A stretch of DNA of 64,000 bases. Source: UBA2428 sp002343545 (GTDB taxonomy: Bacteria; Bdellovibrionota; UBA2428). A program made the position numbers and the translations under genes. The notes under the pieces are model-generated. The model saw only the letters and a program-made list of their open reading frames with translations. It made no database searches and was not told where the DNA came from. The DNA is taken from contig CALFZE010000015.1 in the NCBI GenBank assembly GCA_937952285.1, positions 1 to 64,000 on the forward strand. Direction: 5' to 3'. Position 1 is the stretch's first letter, and the number at the start of each line of letters is the position of its first letter. This document shows positions 1 through 8,858 of the stretch, piece after piece.

Positions 1-1
1 C

Positions 2-598
2 CCGCCGCCGGGCTACCCGCGCGAATGGTGGATGGAAGTGCCGGTTTCCGACCGCGCGAGCTGGGAAATCCTGCCGCAGGAGGCGGAGCCCGGCGAAGTC
101 ATCGTCTCCAAGCGCACCGCGCTGGGCGTCTTCAGCAACTTGAGCGCGGCGGCGTTCCAGTTCGAAGGACAAAGCTACGCGTCGCTCGAAGGCCTTTGGC
201 AAATGCTCAAGTACCCCGAAGAGAACGACCTCCGCGATCCGCGCAAGCGTTCGCGCGATTGGCCCTACGCGCGCAGCCAAGTCGCCGGACTCTCGGGCTT
301 CGAGGCCAAGCGCGCGGGCGACAAAGCGAACGAGATCCTCAAGCAACTCGGCATCAAGTGGGTCAGCTACAAAGGTCGGCGCTTCGAATACAAGGACGGC
401 GCCGACGGCTCCGCCTTCCACTACGAACTCATCTTGGGCGCCACGCGCGAAAAGATCCGGCAGAACCCCGAGCTCTCGGCGCTCCTTCGCCGCACGCGCG
501 GGCTCAAGCTCCGGATGGATCACCGCGTGGGCGAAAACGATCCTCCCGCCTACCGGACCGCCGAGATTCTCATGAAGATCCGCGAAGAGATCCGATAG
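2..598 (+). CDS. NADAR (YbiA-like) domain protein, 5' partial
   Basis: The reading frame is open to the left edge of the window (it reads PPPGYPREWW before the first Met at 32), so the true start probably lies outside. The visible part is about 199 residues. The segment FSNLSAAAFQFEGQSYASLE followed by GLWQMLKYPEE resembles the NADAR/YbiA fold (FSN..., F.G..Y.S.E...Q..K). Members of this family act as N-glycosidases on riboflavin-pathway intermediates or remove ADP-ribose from guanine bases; which of these applies here cannot be told. The C-terminus is rich in Arg/Lys. The next gene is convergent, so no operon partner is visible on this side. Confidence 0.7.
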   Translation, partial: PPPGYPREWWMEVPVSDRASWEILPQEAEPGEVIVSKRTALGVFSNLSAAAFQFEGQSYASLEGLWQMLKYPEENDLRDPRKRSRDWPYARSQVAGLSGFEAKRAGDKANEILKQLGIKWVSYKGRRFEYKDGADGSAFHYELILGATREKIRQNPELSALLRRTRGLKLRMDHRVGENDPPAYRTAEILMKIREEIR

Positions 599-638
599 GG
601 CTAAGGCCCGAAGGCACGTTGCCGGGTTCCGACGCCCT

Positions 639-2339
639 TTAGCGGTAGTTCCACCATTCGGCGTAGCGGATGGCTTCGCGCTCCCCGAGACGACCTTTTT
701 CCGCGCCGGTCACGCGAACGTTTCCGTTCAACCAACGCGAAAGGGAGTCCGCTTCGGCGCGGGTCTTCGGGAACTCCGAGGGCGGGATGCCGAAGGTCGA
801 GAGCCGCACGCGGTAGAGCTTCTCGAAGCCGCAACCTTGACCCGCGTAGCAGAAAGCCTGGCGGTAACGGACGCGCAGCTCGGCGTAGTCGTTGTCGGCG
901 TCGGCGTCCCACTTCGTCCAGAGCATGGGATTCGTGCTCGTCGTTGCGACCGGCACCCGGGCGTCGTCAAAGCGCAACGGCACGCGCATGTAACGGCGGC
1001 GCGCGAGGAGCTCGGGGCTGTTCCCGATCACGTACCCGCGCATCGCGCCCGAAACCATGGACCACTTGAAGGCGGCTTGGAAGGTGCAATGCGTGCCCGT
1101 GCGCGTGATGAGTCCGTGGATGGGCGACGACGGGTCGTTCGCGACGCTCTGGAGCAAGACGGCGGAGTTCTTGTAGGGCGACACGACGGGGTCGTCCTTC
1201 GAGGCCCAAGTCATGATCGGCGTCTTGCGGATGAGCTTGGCGTAGTCTTGAAAGCGGTTGAAGTTCCAAGCCGCCGCGGGATTCGCCGCGCTCAGGCTTT
1301 GGAAGGGGCTATCCAATAAGCCCTGTCCGGAAAGCCGTTCGCGGTAGTACTCGAAGAGCCCCTTCTCGATGAGCGTGGGCAACTGCTCGACCCGCGGGAC
1401 TTCGGCCACGTTGGGCACGAGACGGCGAATGACCGGCACGTAACGCCAAATGTCGGTGAACTGTTTCCACGAGCGGTGGCCGAACATGACGCCGATCGCG
1501 TTCGGGCGGTAGAGGCCACGCACCGAGGTCTCGAGATCGACGACGGGGCAACCGGCGAAGACGCTGCGGATATAACGGCTGCCGTCCGCCTTGGGATTCA
1601 TCTCGCTGTAGAGGCCGGAATAGAGAGCGGCGTGCCCGCCCAAACTCCATCCGAACACGTGGACGGTGCTGATGCGCTCGCGGAAGCTCGACTCCTCGAC
1701 CGCGTAACGGACGATATCGAAAATCTGCCGGCCTTCGTCGACGCCGCCCAGGACGAACTCCTCGTTGTCGCGCTGCCAATCCGAACCCGTCGTGCTGGGC
1801 AGGACGAGAACGTGGAAAGGCGATTCGTCGAAAAACACCATGAGACCGAGCGCCGTCGACGGCCCGTTGATGTTGCAATGGATGCCGCACTTGAGCACGA
1901 GGAGCGGGTACTTGTTCTGGCCGGGCTTGAGGGCGAGCATGCCGCGGATCTTGAAGCCGAAGCGATCGATCAGCTTGACCGCGCGGATGCGGCGATTGTC
2001 CGTGAGCGTGTAGATCGGGTTGTCTTCCCGCGCGATCGAGAGAAGACCTTTGGCGATATCGATTCCGTTCCAATTGGCGCACTTCTCGGCGCGACGGCGG
2101 ATGAAGTCGGCCAGCTCGGCGTGGTTACCGCGCTTGGCGATGACTTCCTGCTCGAAAGCAAAGCCGTCGCAGTTGCCCGGATGCAGCTCGGCCCGATCGC
2201 CGCGGGGACGCCAGCTCCAGATGTTCGCCGCGAGCGGATCGCCCAGGGCCGCGACGGTCGCTTCGCCCTCGATGGCGTGCGCGAACATCGAAGAGACGAG
2301 GAATCCGGTGAGCACCAAAACGCGGCCAATTTTCAGCAT
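639..2339 (-). CDS. Secreted alpha/beta hydrolase
   Basis: 566 residues from the Met at 2339, chosen because it begins a clean signal peptide (MLKIGRVLVLTGFLVSSMFA, then HA). An upstream in-frame start at 2375 would add a hydrophilic stretch before it. The nucleophile elbow is GWSLGG (G-x-S-x-G), set in a typical beta-strand/helix context (VHVFGWSLGGHAALYSG). Later segments WASKDDPVV (acid region) and GTHCTF (candidate catalytic His) complete a plausible triad. It is probably periplasmic or secreted. The substrate is unknown; long hydrolases of this kind include esterases and peptidases. It stands alone, converging on the NADAR gene, and its upstream end faces lipB with a 62-bp gap. Confidence 0.65.
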   Translation of the reverse strand: MLKIGRVLVLTGFLVSSMFAHAIEGEATVAALGDPLAANIWSWRPRGDRAELHPGNCDGFAFEQEVIAKRGNHAELADFIRRRAEKCANWNGIDIAKGLLSIAREDNPIYTLTDNRRIRAVKLIDRFGFKIRGMLALKPGQNKYPLLVLKCGIHCNINGPSTALGLMVFFDESPFHVLVLPSTTGSDWQRDNEEFVLGGVDEGRQIFDIVRYAVEESSFRERISTVHVFGWSLGGHAALYSGLYSEMNPKADGSRYIRSVFAGCPVVDLETSVRGLYRPNAIGVMFGHRSWKQFTDIWRYVPVIRRLVPNVAEVPRVEQLPTLIEKGLFEYYRERLSGQGLLDSPFQSLSAANPAAAWNFNRFQDYAKLIRKTPIMTWASKDDPVVSPYKNSAVLLQSVANDPSSPIHGLITRTGTHCTFQAAFKWSMVSGAMRGYVIGNSPELLARRRYMRVPLRFDDARVPVATTSTNPMLWTKWDADADNDYAELRVRYRQAFCYAGQGCGFEKLYRVRLSTFGIPPSEFPKTRAEADSLSRWLNGNVRVTGAEKGRLGEREAIRYAEWWNYR

Positions 2340-2401
2340 GGGCGGGGACTTAACGCAGTCCGTCGATACGGTCAATTTCCTTCGATTCTGTCAAAAAAAC
2401 G

Positions 2402-3079
2402 TCACAAGTCCGAGCCCAGCTCCGGCCAAAGACGCATGAATTCTTCAATGATTTCATCACGCTCCTTAAGCGGCACTCCGAGCGATGCCAAATCCGTCAT
2501 GACGGCGGAATCAAAACCACAGGGGTCGAGCCAGGTCCAGGGCGTGAGGCCCGTCGACAGGTTCAAAGCCATGCCGTGAAAGCTGACCCAACGACGAACC
2601 GCGAGGCCGAGGCTCGCGATCTTCTTGGCGCGGGCGGGATCAAAGCCGGCCGAGGAAGCCGGGGGAACCCAAACCCCGGTCTTCCCTTCGATACGGCCGG
2701 CCTCGAGGCCCTGGGCCTTGAGCCAGCGGATCGACCACTCTTCCATCGTCCGGATGAGACGAACGATGCCGCCCCGAAAACTCGAGTCGGGACCGCCCTG
2801 GAGCTTGAAGATCGGGTAGACGACGAGTTGGCCGGGGCCGTGGTAGGTCGCGAGGCCGCCCCGCTCGATCTCGAAAACGGGGATGTCGGGACGACGGACG
2901 TAACGCTCGCGCCCCCCTTCGCGGAGGGCGCCCCGGCCGAGGGTCACGACCGGGTCGGGATGCTCGACGAAGACGACGAGATCCTCGATCTCGTCGCGGG
3001 CCCGGCGCTCCACGAGCTCCCGCTGACGGTTCCAGGCTTCTTCGTAGGGAAGCCGTCCCCAGTTCTCGAAGCGCGGCAT
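2402..3079 (-). CDS. lipB: Octanoyltransferase LipB
   Basis: Transfers octanoate from acyl carrier protein to the lipoyl-domain lysine of 2-oxoacid dehydrogenase E2 (and GcvH), the first step of endogenous lipoylation in the cytoplasm. 225 residues, normal for the family. The signature RGGLATYHGPGQLVVYP and the segment KIASLGLAVRRWVSFHG are present. The catalytic pair should be Lys153 (KIASLG) and Cys187 (LDPCGF). It is the last gene of the lipA-E1-E2-lpd-lipB operon, 27 bp after lpd. The context, directly with its protein substrate E2, fits the function well. Confidence 0.93.
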   Translation of the reverse strand: MPRFENWGRLPYEEAWNRQRELVERRARDEIEDLVVFVEHPDPVVTLGRGALREGGRERYVRRPDIPVFEIERGGLATYHGPGQLVVYPIFKLQGGPDSSFRGGIVRLIRTMEEWSIRWLKAQGLEAGRIEGKTGVWVPPASSAGFDPARAKKIASLGLAVRRWVSFHGMALNLSTGLTPWTWLDPCGFDSAVMTDLASLGVPLKERDEIIEEFMRLWPELGSDL

Positions 3080-3106
3080 CGTTCGTCTCCCTTCGTGAGG
3101 GGCCGT

Positions 3107-4615
3107 TCAGGCGTGGTGGGCCGGAGCCGTCGCGGGCACGTGGCGCGTCTTCTTCTCGAAGAAGTGGACGGCCAGGCCGTGCACGCTCTCGGCCGCTTCC
3201 ATCACGGTCTCCGGGAGCGTCGGATGCGCGTGCACGATCGAGGCGAGGTCCTTGGCCGTGCCGCCCATCTCGATGATCGTCGCGACTTCCTGCACGAGGT
3301 TCGAGACGTCGGGGCCGACCATGTGCGCGCCCAAGATGCGATCCGTCTTGCGATCGGCGATCAGCTTGATGAAGCCCTCCGCTTCGCCCGTCGTGAGCGC
3401 GCGGCCGTTCGCGAGGAAGGGGCACTTGCCGACGACCGGATCCCAGCCCGCGGCTTTCGCGCTTTCCTCGGAGTGACCGACCACGGCGATCTCGGGATCC
3501 ACGAAGATGGCCCACGGCAACGCGCGAACGTCCATGCGCGCCTTCGGATCGACGATGGCTTCGACCGCGGTGAGGCCTTCCTTGCTCGCCTTGTGCGCGA
3601 GCATGGGGCCGCCGACGATGTCGCCGATGGCGTAAACGCCGGGGACGCTCGTCTCGAGACGCGAGTTCACCGCGAGGAAACCGCGCTCGTCCGTCTTGAG
3701 GCCGATGCGCTCGAGTCCCACGCCCTTCGTACGCGGGCGACGGCCCACGGTGACGAGCGCGAAGTCGGCTTCGATGTCGCGCGGACCTTGCGGGGTCTCG
3801 ACCGTGACGACACAGCCTTCGCCCTTGTCCTTCACGCCCTTGGCGGCCGTGTTGAGCAGGATCTCGACGCCTTTTTTCTGAAGCTTCTTCGCGACGAGAT
3901 CGACGCAATCGCGGTCCGTACCGGGCAGCAAGGTGCCGGTCGCCTCGATGACGGTAACCTTCACGCCGAGCTTCAGGAAAAAGCTGCCGATCTCGAGGCC
4001 GATGAAGCCGCCGCCGATGACGGCGACGTGCTTGGGGGTCTTCTTGACTTCGAGCGCTTCGCGCGAGCCCAGCACCGTCTTCCCGTTGAACGGGAAGCTC
4101 GGGATCTGCACGCTCGACGAACCGGTCGCGAGGATGACGTTCTCGGCCTCGATGACGGCGTCTTCGCCCGTCATCGCGACGTTGTCGTAGCTGTCGAGCT
4201 TGCCGTTCACCTTGAGCGTCTTGATCTGGCCGCCGTTGGGCAGACCGCCGCCGAAGCCTTCGAGCGTCGCCGTGCCCTTGAACACGGTCACGCCGTTCGC
4301 CTTGAGGAGCTGTCCGACGCCGCCGGTGAGCTGGCGCACGATGCCGCCCTTCCAGTCGACGAGCTTGGCGAGGTCGACGTTGAGACCTTGCACGGTGATG
4401 CCCATCTTTTCGGCGGACTGGATCTTGTGCACGAGGTGACCCGCCGTGATGAGGGCCTTCGACGGAATGCATCCGTAGTTGAGGCACTCGCCGCCGAGCT
4501 TATGGCCCTCGACGAGGGCGGTCTTCAGACCGTACTGGGCGGCACGAATGGCCGCGACGTATCCGCCGGGACCACCGCCCACGACGACGACTTGGAATCT
4601 TTGGGGAGCGCTCAT
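3107..4615 (-). CDS. lpdA: Dihydrolipoyl dehydrogenase (E3)
   Basis: FAD-dependent E3 that reoxidises dihydrolipoyl groups of the E2 encoded upstream, passing electrons to NAD+. 502 residues, slightly longer than the usual 460-480 because of an Ala/His-rich tail (about the last 20 residues). N-terminal FAD site GGGPGG (13-18); redox-active disulfide in GGECLNYGC (Cys44, Cys49); second nucleotide site VIGGGFIGLE; dimer-interface catalytic pair in HAHPTLPE (His464, Glu469). The usual GGTC is GGEC here. It lies 10 bp after an exported unknown that interrupts the dehydrogenase genes. Confidence 0.95.
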   Translation of the reverse strand: MSAPQRFQVVVVGGGPGGYVAAIRAAQYGLKTALVEGHKLGGECLNYGCIPSKALITAGHLVHKIQSAEKMGITVQGLNVDLAKLVDWKGGIVRQLTGGVGQLLKANGVTVFKGTATLEGFGGGLPNGGQIKTLKVNGKLDSYDNVAMTGEDAVIEAENVILATGSSSVQIPSFPFNGKTVLGSREALEVKKTPKHVAVIGGGFIGLEIGSFFLKLGVKVTVIEATGTLLPGTDRDCVDLVAKKLQKKGVEILLNTAAKGVKDKGEGCVVTVETPQGPRDIEADFALVTVGRRPRTKGVGLERIGLKTDERGFLAVNSRLETSVPGVYAIGDIVGGPMLAHKASKEGLTAVEAIVDPKARMDVRALPWAIFVDPEIAVVGHSEESAKAAGWDPVVGKCPFLANGRALTTGEAEGFIKLIADRKTDRILGAHMVGPDVSNLVQEVATIIEMGGTAKDLASIVHAHPTLPETVMEAAESVHGLAVHFFEKKTRHVPATAPAHHA

Positions 4616-4625
4616 GAGACCTTCC

Positions 4626-5261
4626 TTAAAGTTCGAGGGGAATTCCGGGTTTCACGGTGACCGTTTCTTCGCGTTGCGTGCGGTCCTCGAGGAACCAGCG
4701 AATCACGACGGGCCACTCGACCCGGGAACGGCGAAAGAGAGAGGCGAAGCGGACTTCGGTATCGGGGAGCGCGCTCAGCGAGACGCGATCGTCCGAGTCG
4801 ACGTCGCGCACGAAGACGACGGCCTGCTTGGCGCGGCGCTCGGCGAAGCCGGCGCGCGAAAAGCGGATCGTCCAGTCCTGCGGCGCGAGACCGGTCCGCA
4901 CGACCCATTCCGACGCCGCCGTGCGATCGCACTCGCCTTCGACGATGCCGTTCGCCGGCACGAGCCCACGTTCGGCAAGCAGGCCGCGCTGACGCGCCGG
5001 GATCGCCCAACGCGAGTCGCAGTCCGCGAGCCGCGCGTCGCCCAAGGTGATCGCCTTGACGCGAAGGCCGGCCTGAAGATCGGCCCTCGAGAGAAGAAAA
5101 GGCGTCGCGACGACGCCGTTCTCGAAGCGAAGCACGAGATCGACCGACTCGACGCCGCGGACCAAAAAGTTCTCGGGCGCGTCCACCCTCACCGGCACCT
5201 CGCGCGCGAGGGCCAGGGAAGCCGAGAAGAACGCGACCGACAAGATCGAGGACTTCCGCAT
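4626..5261 (-). CDS. Exported protein of unknown function within the 2-oxoacid dehydrogenase operon
   Basis: 211 residues from the Met at 5261, which begins a signal peptide (MRKSSILSVAFFSASLALA, cleavage before REVPV). The remainder looks beta-rich with one Cys pair (around SDARLADCDSRW and EGECDR). No family is recognised. It sits 8 bp after the E2 gene and 10 bp before lpd, so it is almost certainly co-transcribed with a cytoplasmic enzyme complex although its own product should be exported. Why an envelope protein is kept there is unclear; it may simply be a lineage-specific insertion into the operon. Confidence 0.7.
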   Translation of the reverse strand: MRKSSILSVAFFSASLALAREVPVRVDAPENFLVRGVESVDLVLRFENGVVATPFLLSRADLQAGLRVKAITLGDARLADCDSRWAIPARQRGLLAERGLVPANGIVEGECDRTAASEWVVRTGLAPQDWTIRFSRAGFAERRAKQAVVFVRDVDSDDRVSLSALPDTEVRFASLFRRSRVEWPVVIRWFLEDRTQREETVTVKPGIPLEL

Positions 5262-5269
5262 TCCGGACC

Positions 5270-6700
5270 TTAGACCATCTCGAGAAGCAGACGCGCGGGA
5301 TCCGCGAGACGCTCGATGATGGCGTTGCAGAAGTGGCCGCCCACGGCGCCGTCGACGACGCGGTGGTCGAGCGAAAGCGAGAGGTGCATCGTCTTGCCGA
5401 CGACGACTTGGCCGTCCTTCACGATCGGTTCTTCGGCCACCTTGTAGACGCCGAGGATGCCGACTTCCGGGTAGTTGATGATCGGCGTCGCGAACATGCC
5501 GCCGATGTTGCCCATCGAGGTGATCGAGAAGGTCGATCCCTTCAGATCGTCGGCCGAGGCCTTGCCGGCGCGGACCTTGGCCGAAAGCTCGGCCATTTCG
5601 TGGGCGATCTGCAGGAGCGACTTCTGGTCCGCGTTCTTGATGACGGGGACGACGAGACCGTCGTTCGTGGCGACGGCGAAGCCGATGTGGAAGCCCTTCT
5701 TGAGGACGAGCTCCATCTGGCCGTCTTTTTCTTCGAGGCTCGAGTTCACGATCGGGAACTCGCGGAGGGCGCCGACGACCGCCTTCACCACGAAGGGCAG
5801 GTAAGTCACCTTGACGCCGTACTTCTCGCCGATGTCCTTGGCGCGCTCGCGAACGTTCACGAGCTCGGAGCACTCGAACTTATCGACGTAGGAGTAGTGG
5901 GGAGCCGTGTACTTCGAACGCACCATGGCCTGCGCGATAACCCGACGAAGGCCGCGTACCGGTTGCCGCTCATCGGCCGAGGTGGGCCCGAAGCTGCGGT
6001 TCGGAAGCGGGAGCGTTGCCTTCGCGGGTTTCGCGGGAGCCGCGGCGGCGGCCGGGGCCAAAGCCGCCGGAGCCGCGGCGCGCGGCGCGTTGGCCGCCGG
6101 AGCGGAACCTTGCGAGAGGAAGCGCACGAGGTCTTCTTCGAGGACGCGGGCGACGCCGCCCACGGGCGAGCCGCTCGCGGGGACTTGCGAAAGATCAACG
6201 CCGGCCTTCGCCGCCATCGCGCGTACGATCGGAGCCGCGGGCACGTTCGAGGGAGAATGGGCTTCGAGGGCGCCCACGTAGGGGCCCGCTTCGGACGACG
6301 CCTTCGGGGCGAGGGCGCTCGAGGGTTGGCCGGCCGCCGTCGCGCCGGCGCCGTGGTTGGGCGAGCCGTTCGTCGGGGGCGGCGGCGGGGTGGAAGGCCT
6401 CGCGGCTTCCACCTTCGGAGCGTCCGCCTTGGGGGCTTCGGCCTTCGGCGCTTCCGCCGCCGGGGCCGCGCCGCCACCGATCTGCGCGAGAACTTGGCCG
6501 ACCTTAATCATCTGGCCTTCCTTGGCCGTGATGCCGCTGATCGTGCCCGCCACGGGGGCCGGAATCTCGACCGTCGCCTTGTCCGTCATGACTTCGAGCA
6601 CGGCCTGGTCGGCGGCCACGGTGTCACCGTCCTTCACGAGCCAACGGATGAGTTCGCCTTCTTGGACGCCTTCGCCGATATCGGGGAGTTTGAATTCCAT
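5270..6700 (-). CDS. Dihydrolipoamide acyltransferase E2 component of a 2-oxoacid dehydrogenase complex
   Basis: 476 residues in the classic order: one lipoyl domain (1-77; VMTDKATVEIP, lipoylated Lys41), an Ala/Pro-rich flexible linker (about 80-140), a peripheral-subunit-binding domain (about 150-190; VRAMAAKAGVDLSQV), a second Ala/Pro linker, and the acyltransferase core with the active-site motif HRVVDG (His446, Asp450). Core of the complex; transfers the acyl group from E1 to CoA. A single lipoyl domain and the separate E1alpha/E1beta genes fit branched-chain 2-oxoacid or Gram-positive-type pyruvate dehydrogenase; substrate cannot be decided. The gene follows E1beta by 20 bp. Confidence 0.93.
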   Translation of the reverse strand: MEFKLPDIGEGVQEGELIRWLVKDGDTVAADQAVLEVMTDKATVEIPAPVAGTISGITAKEGQMIKVGQVLAQIGGGAAPAAEAPKAEAPKADAPKVEAARPSTPPPPPTNGSPNHGAGATAAGQPSSALAPKASSEAGPYVGALEAHSPSNVPAAPIVRAMAAKAGVDLSQVPASGSPVGGVARVLEEDLVRFLSQGSAPAANAPRAAAPAALAPAAAAAPAKPAKATLPLPNRSFGPTSADERQPVRGLRRVIAQAMVRSKYTAPHYSYVDKFECSELVNVRERAKDIGEKYGVKVTYLPFVVKAVVGALREFPIVNSSLEEKDGQMELVLKKGFHIGFAVATNDGLVVPVIKNADQKSLLQIAHEMAELSAKVRAGKASADDLKGSTFSITSMGNIGGMFATPIINYPEVGILGVYKVAEEPIVKDGQVVVGKTMHLSLSLDHRVVDGAVGGHFCNAIIERLADPARLLLEMV

Positions 6701-6720
6701 GCTGTTCTCCTTGGGTTGCT

Positions 6721-7779
6721 TCAGGTTTTTTCGGTCAGGAGAGCGCGCAGCTCCCGCTCGATGTCGGTTTCTTGGGGGATGCTGGCTTCCTCGAGCGGCG
6801 GCGCGAGCCCGATGACGGGCACGTGCAAGCCGGCCAGCAGACGGGGCCGCGCCCGGAGCGTGTAGTAATGCTCCTCGATCGTCCGACGCAGCAGGTGCTC
6901 GCCGAAGTTCGTGATCTCGGTGTCTTCGTTCAGGAAGAGCACGCGGCCCGTCTTGGCGATCGACGCCGAGATAGCTCTCCAGTCGTAGGGATAGATCGTG
7001 CGTAGGTCGATAACCTCGGTTTCACCGAGGCCTTCCGCCGCGAGACGATCCGCCACGTTGCGCGCGAGCTTCACGTACCGGCCGTAAGTGACGATCGTCG
7101 CGCGGCCGCCTTCGCGGACCGTGCGGGCTTCGCCGATGCGAATGGGGGCATGCCCCATCTCGGGCCAACGCGCCTTCCACTGGCCGCGATCGCCGATCGG
7201 CGCGTCGATCATCTCTTTGAGCTCTTTCTCGTCGGCGGGTTCGCCCGGCAAGAGCTCCTCACCCTTGATGCGCAAAAGCGCCTTGGGCGCCATGAAGAGC
7301 ACGGGGTTCGGATCCTCGATGGCCGCGAGCATGAGCCCGTAAGCGTCGACCGGCGTCGAGGGCAGCACGATCTTCCAACCCGGCAAGTGCGACGCGATCG
7401 CGTCGAAAGAATGCGAGTGGTAAGGCGCGCCGTGGATGCCGGCGCCCGAGGGCGTCATGACGACCATCGAGAGCGGGAACTCGCCGTTCGAGGTCCAGCA
7501 GGAGTTCCCCGCGAGCTTCAGCAAGTCGATCGTGTTGAAGATGTAGTCGCAGAACTGGATCTCGGCGACGGGCTTCTGACCGGCGAGCGCGAGGCCGATC
7601 GCCGTGCCGATGATGCCGCGTTCGTCGAGCGGCGTGTTCCACGCCGTCGCGAGGCCTTGGGTGCAGGTGAAGACGCCGCCCAAGGGGGCGCCCACGTCTT
7701 CGCCGAAGATGTCGGTCACGCCGAGGTGCTTTTCACCGTAATGGAGCGCGAGACGGATGGCTTGGGCCATATTCGCCAT
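6721..7779 (-). CDS. 2-oxoacid dehydrogenase E1 component, beta subunit
   Basis: 352 residues. Transketolase-like pyrimidine-binding domain (N-terminal half; FGEDVGAPLGGVFTCTQGL, then IGTAIGLALAGQKPVAEIQF) and transketolase C-terminal domain (about 220-340; ATIVTYGRYV, EVIDLRTIYPYD). With the alpha subunit it forms the thiamine-diphosphate E1 that decarboxylates a 2-oxoacid and acylates the E2 lipoyl arm. It begins 2 bp after the E1alpha stop, so the two subunits are tightly coupled. The length is a little above the usual 325-340. Confidence 0.92.
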   Translation of the reverse strand: MANMAQAIRLALHYGEKHLGVTDIFGEDVGAPLGGVFTCTQGLATAWNTPLDERGIIGTAIGLALAGQKPVAEIQFCDYIFNTIDLLKLAGNSCWTSNGEFPLSMVVMTPSGAGIHGAPYHSHSFDAIASHLPGWKIVLPSTPVDAYGLMLAAIEDPNPVLFMAPKALLRIKGEELLPGEPADEKELKEMIDAPIGDRGQWKARWPEMGHAPIRIGEARTVREGGRATIVTYGRYVKLARNVADRLAAEGLGETEVIDLRTIYPYDWRAISASIAKTGRVLFLNEDTEITNFGEHLLRRTIEEHYYTLRARPRLLAGLHVPVIGLAPPLEEASIPQETDIERELRALLTEKT

Positions 7780-7781
7780 GG

Positions 7782-8858
7782 CTAGAAATCCCTCCCCGGC
7801 AGGCCGCCGCGGATGTCGCCGGCGGAGAAGCTATGGTCGAGCACCGTCGAGCCGTCGGGCCACTTTTCGGTCCGCACCGTCTCGATGGCCTCCGTCGCTT
7901 CTTGGTTGGCCTCTTCGTAGAAACGCTTGAGGTCACCCTCTTCGATCCAGCCCGACTTGAGGAGCTTCTTCTCGAAGGTGTCGATGCAACAGACTTCGTC
8001 GGGCACGCGATGGCCGCCCGTCGAAGAAGAGTGGCCGTGCAGACGCGAAACCGCGATCTCGAGCAGGTAGGGGCGACCGCGTTCGCGGACGTAGTCGAGC
8101 GCGTCGGACAACGCGGCCCAAACCTTGTCGGGCTGGTTGCCGTCGCAGACCGAAGCCTCGATCTGGAAGGCTTTCGCGCGGTCCGCGATGTTGCGTTCGC
8201 CGTGCTGCTGACCGGCCGGCGTCGTGATGCCGTAGCCGTTGTTCGTCACGATCATGAGCATCGGCAGCTCTTCGCCGGGGCGACTGCTCCACACGAGCGC
8301 GCTCGCGAAATCGCCTTCCGCCGTGCCGGCGTCGCCGCCGACGACGACCGTCACGCCGGACTTCTCGCCGCGCTTGCGGGCGCGCCACTGCGCGCGGGCC
8401 GTGCCGAGCGCGACGAGAAACTGCGTCTCGATCGTCGAGGTGATCGGCATGAGGTTCCACTCCTTCTTCGCGGCGTGCGCGACGAAGTTGCGGCCTCCCG
8501 AGTAGGGATCCGTCGAGACGTTCTTCATCTGACGGACGAAGGGAAGCATCGGCTCACCCATGCTGAGCAGGATGCCGTTGCTGCGATAGTGCAAGTGCAA
8601 GTAGTCGTGCGCGAGGCCCGCGCCCTTGTCGACGAGCAGGCCCAGCGAAGTCGCGAAGGCTTCTTCGCCCGGGCCGCCGATCCAAAAGAAACCGTCGCCG
8701 GTGCGGACCATCCGGATGAGGCGTTCTTCGAGGACGCGCGCGCGCACCATCTCGCGCAAAAAGGCGCGGGCGAACTCGCGATCCTTGAAGGGCTGCGCCG
8801 AACGCGCCGAGCCCCGGGCCAACGCCGGTCGGAAAGGAGGGGGACGAACGGCCGTCAT
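7782..8858 (-). CDS. 2-oxoacid dehydrogenase E1 component, alpha subunit
   Basis: 358 residues with the thiamine-diphosphate motif (GGDAGTAEGDFASAL followed about 30 residues on by NNGYGI). The region HDYLHLHYRSNGILLSMG is the usual YR..G site, and SRLHGHSSSTG is the regulatory-loop equivalent. Sequence style is closer to branched-chain 2-oxoacid dehydrogenase E1alpha than to E. coli AceE, but pyruvate cannot be excluded. The start overlaps the end of lipA by 4 bp (8855-8858), showing translational coupling between the lipoyl synthase and the complex that needs it. Confidence 0.92.
   Translation of the reverse strand: MTAVRPPPFRPALARGSARSAQPFKDREFARAFLREMVRARVLEERLIRMVRTGDGFFWIGGPGEEAFATSLGLLVDKGAGLAHDYLHLHYRSNGILLSMGEPMLPFVRQMKNVSTDPYSGGRNFVAHAAKKEWNLMPITSTIETQFLVALGTARAQWRARKRGEKSGVTVVVGGDAGTAEGDFASALVWSSRPGEELPMLMIVTNNGYGITTPAGQQHGERNIADRAKAFQIEASVCDGNQPDKVWAALSDALDYVRERGRPYLLEIAVSRLHGHSSSTGGHRVPDEVCCIDTFEKKLLKSGWIEEGDLKRFYEEANQEATEAIETVRTEKWPDGSTVLDHSFSAGDIRGGLPGRDF

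Noticed and set aside
2576..4660. 694-residue plus-strand frame over the lipB/lpd genes
   Set aside because: It is antisense to two well-supported enzymes and has the Arg/Asp/His-rich composition typical of shadow frames in GC-rich DNA.
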